Source: Elusimicrobiota bacterium (GTDB taxonomy: Bacteria; Elusimicrobiota; Elusimicrobia; UBA1565). Taken from it: a DNA stretch of 64,000 bases. The notes under the pieces were generated by a model. That model was not told the DNA's origin, made no database searches, and saw only the letters and a list, made by a program, of their open reading frames with translations. Below are positions 16,026 through 26,704 of this stretch, one piece after another. Every line of letters starts with the position of its first letter. The stretch's first letter is position 1. Made by a program: the position numbers and the translations under genes. The stretch lies in the NCBI GenBank assembly GCA_016196755.1, contig JACPXC010000048.1, forward strand, positions 62,001 to 126,000. Reading direction: 5' to 3'.

Positions 16026-16753
16026 CCTCCCTGCTGCTGGCCGTCCTCGTGGCCCTGCCCGCCCGGGCCGAGGAGAGGATCCTCACCGGCGCCGACGCCG
16101 CCCCCGAGAAGGCCGTCCTGGGCGGCGCCGACGCCTCCAGCGAGCTCTCCGACCCCGACATGCTCATGACTATGGCCAAGGTCGAGTCCTCGAACCTCGA
16201 GAACGCCCTAGCCAAAGGCCGGGCCGAGGCCGAGAAGGCGGCCTCCAACATCCCCATGCTGGCCGCCTCGTTGGACAGCCAGCTCCGCGAGCTCGACACC
16301 GAGACGGAAACCTTCTTTACCCCGGACCTCGCCCCCTTCATGGCCGCCCTGGACGCCTTCCGCCTCTCGGCCGGCGCCGCCGGCATAGCCCTGGCCGCGG
16401 CGGAACCCGAGAAGCTCCTGGTCCAGCGCCCCGGCTACCGGGCCAAAGACAGGCTGCGCGACCTTCATATGAGCGAGGATTGGCTCAAGACCGCCGCCAG
16501 GAAGGCCCCCAAGGTCGGCCTCGAGCCGGCCGACAAGAAAGCCGCCGCCGCCGCCGCGGCACTGGCCGCCGCCGCCCAACGCCTGGCCTCCGCGACCGTC
16601 AGGCTCGCCGCCAAGCATGCCCAGCGCCGGGCGGCGGTCACCATCGACGTCGAGGCCCTCAAGACCGAGGCCGTGCTGTTCTCGCTCTCCCTGAACCTGG
16701 CCGCCCACGACCAGGCCGCCTTCGACTCCCTGTCCGGGGAAGACGAAGACTGA
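16022..16753 (+). CDS. Secreted alpha-helical protein, function unknown
   Basis: A short signal peptide (MTSLLLAVLVALPARA) precedes a 225-residue helical, Ala-rich mature protein containing the near-repeats LTGADAAPEKAV and LGGADASSELSD, and ending in an acidic tail (SGEDED). No enzyme motif is visible. The start overlaps the previous stop by ATGA, so it is coupled to the DUF6624-like gene. Its own stop overlaps the CTG start of rlmH. It may be a periplasmic structural protein; I do not recognise it. Confidence 0.6.
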   Translation: MTSLLLAVLVALPARAEERILTGADAAPEKAVLGGADASSELSDPDMLMTMAKVESSNLENALAKGRAEAEKAASNIPMLAASLDSQLRELDTETETFFTPDLAPFMAALDAFRLSAGAAGIALAAAEPEKLLVQRPGYRAKDRLRDLHMSEDWLKTAARKAPKVGLEPADKKAAAAAAALAAAAQRLASATVRLAAKHAQRRAAVTIDVEALKTEAVLFSLSLNLAAHDQAAFDSLSGEDED

Positions 16754-17199
16754 AGATCACCTTCCGGCTGGCCTGGCTCAAGGCGGGCGCCCCCGGCGCC
16801 CGGGCCTTCAAGCTGCCCGGCGCGGCCGAGGCCATGGCCGAGTACCTCTCCCGCATCGCGCGCCAGACCCCCTGCGCGGCGGCGGGCGGACTGCCCGAGC
16901 GCGCGGGCTCCGACCGGCTCTGGCTCCTGGACCGCTCCCCGGGGGCTAAGGTCCTCTCCTCGGAGGACTTGGCCGTCCAGTTGGGCCGCGAGCGCGGCCG
17001 GGGGACGGGACGGCTGGAGGTGCTGGTGGGGGGGCCCGACGGGTTCTCCGCCGAGGAAAGAGAGCGCCTACGGCCCGCTCTGCGCTGGAGCCTCGGCCCC
17101 CTGACCCTGCCCCACGAGCTGGCCGCCGTGGTGGCCGCCGAGCAGGTCTATCGGGCCTTCACGATCCTGAGCGGCGCGCCCTACCACCTGGGCCACTGA
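16750..17199 (+). CDS. rlmH: 23S rRNA (pseudouridine1915-N3)-methyltransferase, CTG start
   Basis: RlmH methylates pseudouridine 1915 of 23S rRNA on assembled ribosomes. The SPOUT signature is clear: LEVLVGGPDGFSAEERERL, WSLGPLTLPHELAAVVAAEQVYRAF and the C-terminal PYHLGH. The 149-residue length is right only if translation starts at the CTG at 16750, giving M-KITFRLAWLK. There is no ATG, GTG or TTG in frame until MAEYLS, which would delete strand 1. The CTG overlaps the upstream TGA as CTGA. The 3' end overlaps the convergent ribF by 41 bp. Confidence 0.9.
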   Translation: MKITFRLAWLKAGAPGARAFKLPGAAEAMAEYLSRIARQTPCAAAGGLPERAGSDRLWLLDRSPGAKVLSSEDLAVQLGRERGRGTGRLEVLVGGPDGFSAEERERLRPALRWSLGPLTLPHELAAVVAAEQVYRAFTILSGAPYHLGH

Positions 17200-18079
17200 C
17201 CCGCGCCACGTCCCGGGCGATCTGGCGCTTGAGCGCCGAAAGCGAAGGAAAGCGCCGCTCGCCGCGCAGGCGGCGGACGAACTCGACCTTGAGCTCGCGA
17301 TGATAGAGGCGGCCCGTCCAGCCCGGGACGTGCACCTCGACGTGGCGGCGGTGCTCGCCGTCGAGCGTGGGCCGCACCCCGACGTTGCAGACCGCGCGCT
17401 TGGGGTCCGCCCACGGGCCGGAGACCAGCACCTCGTAGACGCCGGGGGGAGCCATGACCTCGGCCGGGACGCGGACGTTGGCCGTGGGAAAGCCGAGCTT
17501 GCGCCCCATGTGCTGGCCGTGGATGACGCGGCCGGAGACCGCGTAGCGCCGGCCCAGCTGGCGCGCCGCCGCGCCGACGTCGCCCTTGGCGAGAAGCAGG
17601 CGGATGCGCGAGGAAGAGATCTTGCGGCCGTTGACCCGGACCAGCGGCAGCACACCCAGGCTCATCTTGCGCGCTTGGCAGGCGGCCTTGAGGAAGGCCA
17701 AGTCGCCCAGCCGGCCGCGCCCGAAGGCGAAGTCGCGCCCCACGAGCAGGCCCGCGGCCTTCCAGCGGCCCACGATGTAGCGCTCGAAGAAGGCGGTGTG
17801 GGGCATCTCGGCCCAACGCGCCCCGAAGCGCAGGACCTCGACGCGGTCGATCCCCAGGGACTTGAGCAGGGTCCGGCGCTCGGCCCCCGAGGACAGCAGG
17901 GGGACGCGCAGGTCGGGCTTGAAGTAGAAGCGCGGCGGGGCGATGAAGAAGACCACCCGGGTCTTGAGGCCGCTCAGGCGCGCGCGGTCGCGCACCCAGG
18001 CCAAGAGCTTCCGGTGCCCGCGGTGGACCCCGTCGAAGGTCCCGATCGTGACGAGGTAGCGCTCAGGCTGGGAGGGCAT
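17159..18079 (-). CDS. ribF: Bifunctional riboflavin kinase/FAD synthetase
   Basis: RibF makes FMN and FAD from riboflavin. The N-terminal nucleotidyltransferase shows TIGTFDGVHRGHRKLL at residue ~11 and ISSSRIRLLLAKGDVGAAARQLG at about 150. The C-terminal flavokinase shows VIHGQHMGRKLGFPTANV and PPGVYEV. The length of 306 is normal. It is the last gene of the rimP operon and overlaps truB by 17 nt and the opposite-strand rlmH by 41 bp. Confidence 0.95.
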   Translation of the reverse strand: MPSQPERYLVTIGTFDGVHRGHRKLLAWVRDRARLSGLKTRVVFFIAPPRFYFKPDLRVPLLSSGAERRTLLKSLGIDRVEVLRFGARWAEMPHTAFFERYIVGRWKAAGLLVGRDFAFGRGRLGDLAFLKAACQARKMSLGVLPLVRVNGRKISSSRIRLLLAKGDVGAAARQLGRRYAVSGRVIHGQHMGRKLGFPTANVRVPAEVMAPPGVYEVLVSGPWADPKRAVCNVGVRPTLDGEHRRHVEVHVPGWTGRLYHRELKVEFVRRLRGERRFPSLSALKRQIARDVARVSGPGGRARRSGS

Positions 18080-18734
18080 GCGTGTAGGACTTAGGGTCGA
18101 AAGGGCCGGTCTCGGGGACCCGAAAGCCGGCGATCGACTCGCGGCGCAAAGACGACAGCGTGGCGCCGCAGCCGAGCTCCCGCCCGACCAGTTCGGCCAG
18201 GGAGCGCACGTAGACGCCGCTGGCGCAGGCCAGGCGGAAGCCCGCCTCGGGGGCTTCCCACGAGGTCAGCTCCCAGGAGGTGACCTCCATCTCGCGCTTG
18301 ACCTCGGGGGTCTCCTGGCCGGCGCGGGCGTACTTGTAGAGCGGCTTGCCGCCGAGCTTGACGGCCGCGTAGCGCGGCACCGGAAGGATGCGCTTGCCCA
18401 CCAGGCGCGTGAACAGCGCGGCCAGGGCCTCCGCGCTCAGGGAGGGGACGGCCGCCTCGCGCAGTACCTTCCCGGTGATGTCGGCGGTGTCGGTCTCCAC
18501 GCCCAGGCGGATCGTGCCCGAGTAGACCTTGGGCAGGCCCTGGAGCTCCGAGGCGCGCTTGGTGGCCGGCCCGATGAGGAGGATGAGCAGGCCCGTGGCC
18601 ATCGGGTCGAGGGTGCCGGAATGGCCGACCTTGACGCCCTTGGGAAGGCGGCGGCGCAGGGCGGCGACCACGTCGTGGGAGGTCCAGCCCGAGGGCTTGT
18701 CGACGAGGAGAAGCCCCTCGTCGGGGGACGTCAT
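18063..18734 (-). CDS. truB: tRNA pseudouridine(55) synthase
   Basis: TruB converts U55 of tRNA to pseudouridine. It contains DKPSGWTSHDVV, the catalytic Asp motif HSGTLDPMATGLL and the later block SGVYVRSLAELVGRELG. At 223 residues it lacks the longer C-terminal PUA extension of some homologues. It overlaps rbfA by 4 nt, the conserved arrangement downstream of infB. Confidence 0.94.
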   Translation of the reverse strand: MTSPDEGLLLVDKPSGWTSHDVVAALRRRLPKGVKVGHSGTLDPMATGLLILLIGPATKRASELQGLPKVYSGTIRLGVETDTADITGKVLREAAVPSLSAEALAALFTRLVGKRILPVPRYAAVKLGGKPLYKYARAGQETPEVKREMEVTSWELTSWEAPEAGFRLACASGVYVRSLAELVGRELGCGATLSSLRRESIAGFRVPETGPFDPKSYTHALPA

Positions 18735-19171
18735 CGCTTTCGCTTCTGGCGGCGAGGGAATGACTTGGAGGCCACCGAGTCGAGCTTGGCCGGCGGTTGG
18801 GGCGGCGGCGCTCCCGCATTCGCGTCGGCGTGGATCTGCTCGAGCAGGGTCTCGACTCGCTGGGCCTTCTCGGGGGTGTCGTCGTAGACGAAGCGCAGCT
18901 TGGGGATGCGCCGTATGCTCATGGACTCGAACAGGCGCTTCTGGATGAAGCCCGCCGAGCGCTCCAGCGCCCGAGCCGCCATCTCCTTGTCGATGGGCGA
19001 GCCCAGCATCGAGTAGTAGACCGCGGCCTCCTTGAGGTCCTGGGTGACGTCGACGCCGGTGATCGTCAGGAAGCCCGCCAGGCCGGGGTCCTTGAGCTCG
19101 CGGACCGCCATGACGATCTCCTGGAGAAAGAGCTCCCGGAGCCGGTCGGCGCGCTTGAAGGAGGCCTTCAT
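18731..19171 (-). CDS. rbfA: 30S ribosome-binding factor A
   Basis: RbfA is a KH-fold factor for 16S rRNA maturation and cold adaptation. It starts with RADRLRELFLQEI and shows FLTITGVDVTQDLKEAAVYYS and IRRIPKLRFVYDDTPEKAQRVETLL, typical of the family. The last ~30 residues are a Pro/Arg/Lys-rich tail. It sits 4 nt downstream of infB. Confidence 0.93.
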   Translation of the reverse strand: MKASFKRADRLRELFLQEIVMAVRELKDPGLAGFLTITGVDVTQDLKEAAVYYSMLGSPIDKEMAARALERSAGFIQKRLFESMSIRRIPKLRFVYDDTPEKAQRVETLLEQIHADANAGAPPPQPPAKLDSVASKSFPRRQKRKR

Positions 19172-19175
19172 GCGC

Positions 19176-21572
<2,397 letters not shown>

Positions 21573-21605
21573 GGTGATAGCCCCCGATGGTCCCCGGAAA
21601 AATCC

Positions 21606-22988
21606 TCAACCTTCCTTCCCGCCGGCCGCCGGCTGAGCCTCGGCCTCGGCCGGAGCCGCCTCGGGCGCGCCCTCTACGCCTTCGACGGGACCGGCCGCCG
21701 TCGGCGTGACGAGGACGGGCTCGACTTTCGGATGGTCGGCCACCCAGGCCTTCGCGCTCTCGATGATCTTCTCGGCGGTCTTCTCGCCCACGCCCTGCAG
21801 CGTCGTCAGGTACTCGAGGTTCATGTCGGCCAGCTTGTAGATGTCGGCGAATCCCGCCGCGATGATGACCTCGGCGGTCTTGGGGCCGATGCCCTCGAGG
21901 ACCTCGAGCATGGTGCGCAGGGCCTCTTTGCTCTTCTGGACCTCGTCGGACTTCTGCTGCTCGGACTTGACGGCCAGGCTCCAGCCGGTCAGGCGGCAGG
22001 CCAGGCGGATGTTCTGGCCCTCGCGGCCGATCGTCAGCGCCAGCTGGTCGTTGGGCACGATGACCTCGGCCTGGCGGTTGATCGGGTCGATGATGCGCAC
22101 CGAGTTGGCCTTGCCGGGGGCGATGGCGTTCATGATGAAGGTCGAGGTCTCGGGCGAGAAGGGGATCAGGTCGATCCGCTCGCCGGAGAGCTCGTTCATG
22201 ATCGAGCGGATGCGCGAGCCGCGGATGCCCACGCAGGCGCCGACGGCGTCCACCTTCGGGTTGTTGGAGCGCACGACGACCTTGGCCCGGAAGCCCGGGT
22301 CGCGGGCGATGTCGACGATCTCGATGACGCGCTCGGAGACCTCGGGCACCTCCATCTCGAAGAGGCGGCGCAGGAAGTCCGGGGTGGCGCGCGAGAGGAC
22401 GACCTGCGGCCCGCGCTGGGCCTTGTCGACCTTGAGGATGACGGCCCGGATGCGGTCGCCGATGTTGTAGCGCTCGCGGCGGATCTGCTCGCGGACGGGC
22501 AGGATGGCCTCGGCCTTGCCGAGCTCGACGATGATGTTGCGCTCCATGAAGCGATGGACGCTGCCGGTCACCATCTCGCCTTCCTTGGGCTTGTACTCTT
22601 CGTAGAGGTTGTCGCGCTCGATCTCGCGGATCTTCTGGATGAGCACCTGCTTGGCGGTCTGGGCCGCGATGCGCTCGAAGCCCGCGGTGGGGATGTCGCG
22701 GTCGACGTCCGTGCCGACCTCGGCGGTCTTGCTCCATTTCTTGGCGTCGTTCAAAAGGATCTCGAGCTCGGCGTCGGCGACGACCTCGACGACCTTCTTG
22801 CGCAGGACGGCGGAGATCGCGCCGGTCCCGCGGTCGATGACGCAGATGATGTTGGCCATGCGGCCGTGGTGCTTGCGCAGGGCGCTGGCGATGGCGCCCT
22901 CGATCATGACCAGGACGTCCTCCTTCTTGACGCCCTTCTCGCGCTCGATCTGGTCCAATGCCGTGATCAGGTCCTTGTTCTGGCCCAT
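21606..22988 (-). CDS. nusA: Transcription termination/antitermination protein NusA
   Basis: NusA binds RNA polymerase and nascent RNA. It has the N-terminal domain to about residue 125, then an S1 domain (VTGSVHRFMERNIIVEL), then KH domains containing VGACVGIRGSRIRSIMNELSGERIDLI and EVIVPNDQLALTIGREGQNIRLA. The C-terminal helix-hairpin-helix-like region (IGPKTAEVIIAAG and GVGEKTAEKI) is followed by an Ala/Glu tail. Length 460. It is 10 nt after rimP in the conserved order. Confidence 0.97.
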   Translation of the reverse strand: MGQNKDLITALDQIEREKGVKKEDVLVMIEGAIASALRKHHGRMANIICVIDRGTGAISAVLRKKVVEVVADAELEILLNDAKKWSKTAEVGTDVDRDIPTAGFERIAAQTAKQVLIQKIREIERDNLYEEYKPKEGEMVTGSVHRFMERNIIVELGKAEAILPVREQIRRERYNIGDRIRAVILKVDKAQRGPQVVLSRATPDFLRRLFEMEVPEVSERVIEIVDIARDPGFRAKVVVRSNNPKVDAVGACVGIRGSRIRSIMNELSGERIDLIPFSPETSTFIMNAIAPGKANSVRIIDPINRQAEVIVPNDQLALTIGREGQNIRLACRLTGWSLAVKSEQQKSDEVQKSKEALRTMLEVLEGIGPKTAEVIIAAGFADIYKLADMNLEYLTTLQGVGEKTAEKIIESAKAWVADHPKVEPVLVTPTAAGPVEGVEGAPEAAPAEAEAQPAAGGKEG

Positions 22989-22998
22989 GGTCGGTCTC

Positions 22999-23457
22999 CT
23001 AAACCTTGATTTCCGGGTCGAGGCGCGCTTCCTCGACGACGGCCCGGTCCACCCGGACCAGACCGGCCTCGGCCTCGATGAGCACCTGGCCGGCCTCGAG
23101 CCCCTTCAGGAGCCCGGAATGGCGCCGGCGTCCGTCCACCGGCGTGCGCAGGCGCACCTGCACGCGCTGGCTGGCGAAACGCTCGAAATCCTTGTCCTTC
23201 TTGATGACGCGGTCGAGGCCGGGGGAGGAGACCTCGAGCACGTAGGAATGAGTCATAACGTCGGAGGCGTCGAGGAAGGCGCTGACGCGGTGCGAGACCG
23301 CCTCGCAGTCGTCGAGCGTCACCCCGCCGGCCTTGTCGACGTAGGCGCGCAAGGTCCAGCGCCCGCCCTCGTTGAGGTAGCGCAGGTCCACGAGCTCCAC
23401 CGCGTCCTGGGCGAGCAGGGTCTCGAGGTCCTTTTCGATCGCGTCTAACTTGGCCAT
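22999..23457 (-). CDS. rimP: Ribosome maturation factor RimP
   Basis: RimP assists 30S subunit assembly. The 152-residue protein shows DAVELVDLRYLNEGGRWTLR, VTLDDCEAVSHRVSAFLD and the family signature LEVSSPGLDRVIKKDKDFERF. It is the first gene of the rimP-nusA-infB-rbfA-truB-ribF unit, with a promoter about 50 nt upstream. Confidence 0.94.
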   Translation of the reverse strand: MAKLDAIEKDLETLLAQDAVELVDLRYLNEGGRWTLRAYVDKAGGVTLDDCEAVSHRVSAFLDASDVMTHSYVLEVSSPGLDRVIKKDKDFERFASQRVQVRLRTPVDGRRRHSGLLKGLEAGQVLIEAEAGLVRVDRAVVEEARLDPEIKV

Positions 23458-23514
23458 GAAAAATTGGGAAAAATGCTCCGTGCGTCCGCCGTTTCCGACG
23501 GAAAACTCGTTATT

Positions 23515-23543
23515 ATTATAGCAACGGCTGGGCTAAGAAGCAA
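23515..23543 (-). promoter_or_regulatory. Promoter of the rimP-nusA-infB operon
   Basis: On the minus strand TTGCTT (23538-23543) and TATAAT (23515-23520) are separated by exactly 17 nt, giving a 5' leader of about 50 nt before rimP. Confidence 0.65.
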
Positions 23544-23598
23544 ACGCCTGAACGAACATGTCCCACCAATGCCGAAGGGCCTCAACGGCTAGAAAAAA

Positions 23599-23644
23599 GT
23601 GCCAGGCTTAAGAGTGCGTCCGGACGCACTCTTAAGCCTGGCAC
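23599..23644. repeat. Perfect 46-bp palindrome with GTGCCAG/CTGGCAC ends
   Basis: Two 23-nt arms are exact reverse complements with no spacer. One arm matches 256-283 at 25 of 28 positions when extended by a base. It lies in the gene-free stretch 23458-23827, next to 45-nt repeat units. Confidence 0.85.
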
Positions 23645-23662
23645 CTCTACTGCTGCCTGCAG

Positions 23663-23736
23663 AAATTACCCCGGATTCCGCCGTGGCCGTTTAGGCGAAG
23701 CGATAATCCAATCCTTCCGCCGTTTTCCGTTACCCC
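23663..23736 (-). repeat. Inverted copies of the ~45-nt intergenic repeat
   Basis: Read on the minus strand this contains ggattatcgcttcgcc, then taaacggc and cggcggaatc, then ggggtaat, matching the units at 153-246. The order of units then palindrome is the same at both loci, so the two are inverted homologous composites about 23 kb apart. Confidence 0.65.
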
Positions 23737-23760
23737 TCGGCGGGCCGTTGCCCGCCGAGG
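23735..23760. terminator. 11-bp stem hairpin between rimP and proS regions
   Basis: A perfect stem cctcggcgggc/gcccgccgagg encloses CGTT. There is no T-run on either side. It could serve as a terminator for proS, which is transcribed toward it, but this is only a structural candidate. Confidence 0.4.
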
Positions 23761-23766
23761 CTGGGC

Positions 23767-23800
23767 GGCCCCCACGGAGCCGCACACGCCGTTGGGGGCC
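23767..23800 (-). terminator. Imperfect hairpin downstream of proS
   Basis: ggccccca-cgg pairs with ccgttgggggcc (one bulged base), 28 nt beyond the proS stop codon. No U-tract follows on the minus strand, so confidence is limited. Confidence 0.4.
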
Positions 23801-23827
23801 TATGCCGTGCTTGCGTTGGTAGGTGGG

Positions 23828-25564
23828 TTACTTGCCGAGCTGCGTCTTCAATCGCGCCACCGCCTCGCCCAGCGGCCAGCGCGCCGTCTCCTTCGCCCCG
23901 CGCTGTTTATACTCGGCCTCGGCGGTGGGCAGGGTCTTCTTCGATACCACGAACCGATGGGGGATCCCCACCAAGTCCATGTCCTTGAACCGCACGCCGG
24001 GCCGCTCCGCGCGCTCGTCGATCAGGGTCTCGATGCCCGCCGCGTTGAGCTCGTCGTAGAGCTTCGTCGCCGCCGCCATGACCTCGGCGTCGTCGTTCTC
24101 GACCGGGACGATCCCGGCCGTGAAGGGGGCGATGGCGGCCGGCCACTTGATGCCGTCGTCGTCGTGGCCCTGCTCGATGGCCGCGGCGACGACGCGCGAG
24201 ACGCCGATGCCGTAGCAGCCCATGACCATGGGCTGCGCCTTCTGCTCCTTGTCGAGGTACTCGGCCTTGAGGGCCGTCGAGTACTTGGTGCCGAGCTTGA
24301 ACACGTGCCCGACCTCGATGCCCTTCTTGAAGGCCGTCGTGCCGCCGCAGCGCGGGCAGGGGTCCTCGAGGAGCGCCTGGCGCAGGTCGACGAAGGCCTC
24401 GGGGGTGTAGTCGCGGCCGGGGTTGATGTTCTTTAGGTGCAGGTCGGCCTTGTTGGCGCCCGACACGCCGTTGGCGATGGGCTTGAGGGCGTGGTCGGCC
24501 AGAAGGCGCACCTCGACCATCTTGCCGTCGGGGGTCTTCCAGCGCGGCAGGTTGACCGGGCCGGCGAAGCCCACCGGGCAGCCGGCGATGCGCTGGTACT
24601 GCTCCTCGCTGGCCCGGTCGAGCGTGCCGCCGCCGAGGGCCGCGCCGAGCTTGGCCTCGTTGAGCTCATGGTCGCCGCGCACGAGGGCCATGACCGGGCG
24701 GCCGTCGTTCATGTAGAGCTGGGTCTTGATGAAGTTCTCGGGCCGCTCCTTGAGGAGTGCCGCCACGTCGGCCACCGAGGTCTTGCCGGGAGTGGCCACT
24801 TCCTGCAGCGCCATCGCGGCGGCGGAGGAGCCGTTGGCGGAGGGGGCCGGGCACTCGGCGCGCTCGATGTTGGCCGCGTACTCGCACTTGGTGCAGGTGA
24901 CGATGGTCTCCTCGCCGGTGTCGGCCAGGACCATGAACTCGTGCGAGTAGGAGCCGCCGATGGCCCCCGCCTGAGCCTCGACGGCGCGGAAGTCCAGCCC
25001 GCAGCGTTTGAACACGTTCGTGTAGGCGCGCTTCATGACGTCGTAGTAGGCCGTGGCGTCGGCGTCGTCTAGGTGGAACGAATAGGCGTCCTTCATCAGG
25101 AACTCGCGCGCGCGCATCACGCCGAAGCGCGGGCGCAGCTCGTCGCGGAACTTGAGCCCGATCTGGTAGAGGCAGAGCGGAAGCTGGCGCCAGGAACGCA
25201 CCTCGCGGCGCACGAGGTCGGTGATGACCTCCTCGGCGGTGGGGGCAAAGCAGAACTCCGTGCCTTTGCGGTCCTCGATGCGCAGAAGCTCCTTGCCGTA
25301 GACCTGCCAGCGGCCGGTCTGCATCCAGAGCTCCTTGGGCTGGATGACGGGCAGCCAGACCTCCTGGGCCCCGGCGGCGTCCATCTCCTCGCGGACGATC
25401 CGCTCGACCTTGCGCAGCACGCGCAGGCCCACCGGCAGCCAGTCGTAGATGCCGGAGGCCACCTTGCGGATCATGCCGGCGCGCTGCATCAGCTTCGCGG
25501 AGATGTTGTCGGCGTCGGCCGGGGCTTCGCGCAGGGTGGGGAGGAGGTATTTCGAGAGTCGCAT
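23828..25564 (-). CDS. proS: Prolyl-tRNA synthetase (bacterial type with editing insertion)
   Basis: ProRS charges tRNA-Pro. The 578 residues contain class II motif 1 (MIRKVASGIYDWLPVGLRVLRKVERIV), motif 2 (GLKFRDELRPRFGVMRAREFLMKDAYSFH), an inserted YbaK-like editing domain around residues 235-390, motif 3 (GCYGIGVSRVVAAAIEQ) and an anticodon-binding domain at the end. A CxxC pair (PCPRC) is present in the linker. The true start is ATG at 25564. A TATAAT lies 10 nt upstream of it. Confidence 0.96.
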   Translation of the reverse strand: MRLSKYLLPTLREAPADADNISAKLMQRAGMIRKVASGIYDWLPVGLRVLRKVERIVREEMDAAGAQEVWLPVIQPKELWMQTGRWQVYGKELLRIEDRKGTEFCFAPTAEEVITDLVRREVRSWRQLPLCLYQIGLKFRDELRPRFGVMRAREFLMKDAYSFHLDDADATAYYDVMKRAYTNVFKRCGLDFRAVEAQAGAIGGSYSHEFMVLADTGEETIVTCTKCEYAANIERAECPAPSANGSSAAAMALQEVATPGKTSVADVAALLKERPENFIKTQLYMNDGRPVMALVRGDHELNEAKLGAALGGGTLDRASEEQYQRIAGCPVGFAGPVNLPRWKTPDGKMVEVRLLADHALKPIANGVSGANKADLHLKNINPGRDYTPEAFVDLRQALLEDPCPRCGGTTAFKKGIEVGHVFKLGTKYSTALKAEYLDKEQKAQPMVMGCYGIGVSRVVAAAIEQGHDDDGIKWPAAIAPFTAGIVPVENDDAEVMAAATKLYDELNAAGIETLIDERAERPGVRFKDMDLVGIPHRFVVSKKTLPTAEAEYKQRGAKETARWPLGEAVARLKTQLGK

Positions 25565-25574
25565 TGGTAGGGCG

Positions 25575-25580
25575 ATTATA
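25575..25580 (-). promoter_or_regulatory. TATAAT -10 box 10 nt before proS start
   Basis: The minus-strand TATAAT ends 10 nt before the proS ATG, leaving no room for a Shine-Dalgarno-bearing leader. No clear -35 is seen. Confidence 0.55.
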
Positions 25581-25606
25581 GCTTTCTTATTTGTTAGCGT
25601 TCTCCC

Positions 25607-26170
25607 GTGACGCGGTCCCGGACGGCACTCTCCACGCTGGCGGCCCTGCTCCTGGCGGGCTGCGCCTCCGACGAGGACCGCGAGGTCGTGTTCCCCCGAG
25701 GAACCCACGAGGTCTGCACGCGCCCAGCCCCACGGCCGGCGATCTTCCGCGGCGGGCCGCTGCTCTTGTCCCACCAGTTCCGCGCCCTGGGCCCCGGCCG
25801 CGCGGTGGAGACCGCGCGCCTGGCCGGCGGCATCATGCTCAAGCTCCACCACGAGGCCTGCGAGCGCCAGTCGCAGGCGTTCCGCTTCTATCTGCCGAAG
25901 GGCCAGGCGGCGCCCGGCAATCCGGCCGCGACCTACGCCTTGGCCGCGCGCTTCATGCGCGGCCTGGCCGCGCCCGGCCCCGACGGCGACGCCCTGCGCG
26001 AGCTGGCCCAGCCCCTGGCCGCGGCCGCCGCGAAGGGGGGGGCCGCCCCGCCGTTGGCCGGGCGCATAGCGCTCGGCGAGTTCCAGGAGCTGCTCGTCAA
26101 CGTCTCGCCCGGCGCCGAGACCAGCGCCTACGGCCCCGTCCTCGTCGTCACCTACCGCCTCAAAGTGTAG
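25607..26170 (+). CDS. Small lipoprotein of unknown function
   Basis: The gene begins at GTG and encodes 187 residues with a lipoprotein signal: MTRSRTALSTLAALLLAGC, lipobox LAGC at residues ~16-19. The mature part is Ala/Arg-rich and ends in two hydrophobic strands (VLVVTYRLKV). I do not recognise the domain. It is divergent from proS, with about 40 bp between the start codons. Confidence 0.65.
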   Translation: MTRSRTALSTLAALLLAGCASDEDREVVFPRGTHEVCTRPAPRPAIFRGGPLLLSHQFRALGPGRAVETARLAGGIMLKLHHEACERQSQAFRFYLPKGQAAPGNPAATYALAARFMRGLAAPGPDGDALRELAQPLAAAAAKGGAAPPLAGRIALGEFQELLVNVSPGAETSAYGPVLVVTYRLKV

Positions 26171-26262
26171 GGGTTCTACCGGGCCTTGGCGGGGCAGCCG
26201 CTCCTACGCGCTCACGCTCCCCTTGGTGCTCCGTTCCCGGAGCCGAGACCCTGAACCCCTAC
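26167..26262. repeat. Inverted repeat spanning the end of the lipoprotein gene
   Basis: gtaggggttc at 26167-26176, overlapping the stop codon, is the exact reverse complement of gaacccctac at 26253-26262. The arms are 76 nt apart and could form a long hairpin acting as a terminator. The enclosed sequence has no open frame. Confidence 0.4.
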
Positions 26263-26283
26263 CGTATATACGCTTTACCCCCC

Positions 26284-26296
26284 GAAAAAGTTCCCT
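26284..26296. repeat. 13-bp direct repeat, left copy (partner 26772-26784)
   Basis: gaaaaagttccct occurs here and identically at 26772-26784, on both sides of the coiled-coil gene. On the minus strand each copy lies a few bases after a stop codon (coiled-coil gene and rseP). Confidence 0.6.
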
Positions 26297-26302
26297 CGGC
26301 GG

Positions 26303-26704
26303 CTAAGCGGCAGGACCGCGCCGGCCCTTTTCTTCAAGGTGGCGCAGGCGAATCTCGTGGTCGTCCAGTTCTCCCCTGACCTGCTTGAGGATGGCCGGAC
26401 CCGACAAGATCTTGCGTCCAGCATCGCGCGCGATTTCACTGGCTTCCACGATCCGCGCCAACATGCTTTCGCCGTATGCACGCGCCTCGGCGAAGTCTTC
26501 CTTCGTGGCCAACTTCGTGGCCATCGTCGACTCGATCACCGCAACGCGAACCGCCATCTTATCCACCGTCGATTGGAGTCGATCCTTGCCAGTCTCGAGG
26601 CTTCCCAGACGGATCTCGACACCGCCTAGCCGGGTCTGGATATCTCTGAGCGTCTGCCGCATCTCCTGGAGTATCTGCATCATGTCCATATCTTCGCCAG
26701 CCAT
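26303..26704 (-). CDS. Small coiled-coil protein, function unknown
   Basis: A 133-residue highly charged helical protein. Heptad-like stretches cover residues ~8-60 (QILQEMRQTLRDIQTRLGGV, then LGSLETGKDRLQSTVDKM), and a second helix near the C-terminus (LDDHEIRLRHLEEK) follows KEDFAEARAYGESMLARIVE. There is no signal peptide or membrane segment. It resembles generic coiled-coil proteins often seen beside mobile or toxin-like genes, but no such partner is present. Flanking 13-bp direct repeats set it apart from the housekeeping operon downstream. Confidence 0.55.
   Translation of the reverse strand: MAGEDMDMMQILQEMRQTLRDIQTRLGGVEIRLGSLETGKDRLQSTVDKMAVRVAVIESTMATKLATKEDFAEARAYGESMLARIVEASEIARDAGRKILSGPAILKQVRGELDDHEIRLRHLEEKGRRGPAA

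Noticed and set aside
26303-26704. The coiled-coil gene as a transposon or toxin-antitoxin member
   Set aside because: No transposase motif, terminal inverted repeats, partner gene or toxin fold was seen; only 13-bp direct repeats flank it.
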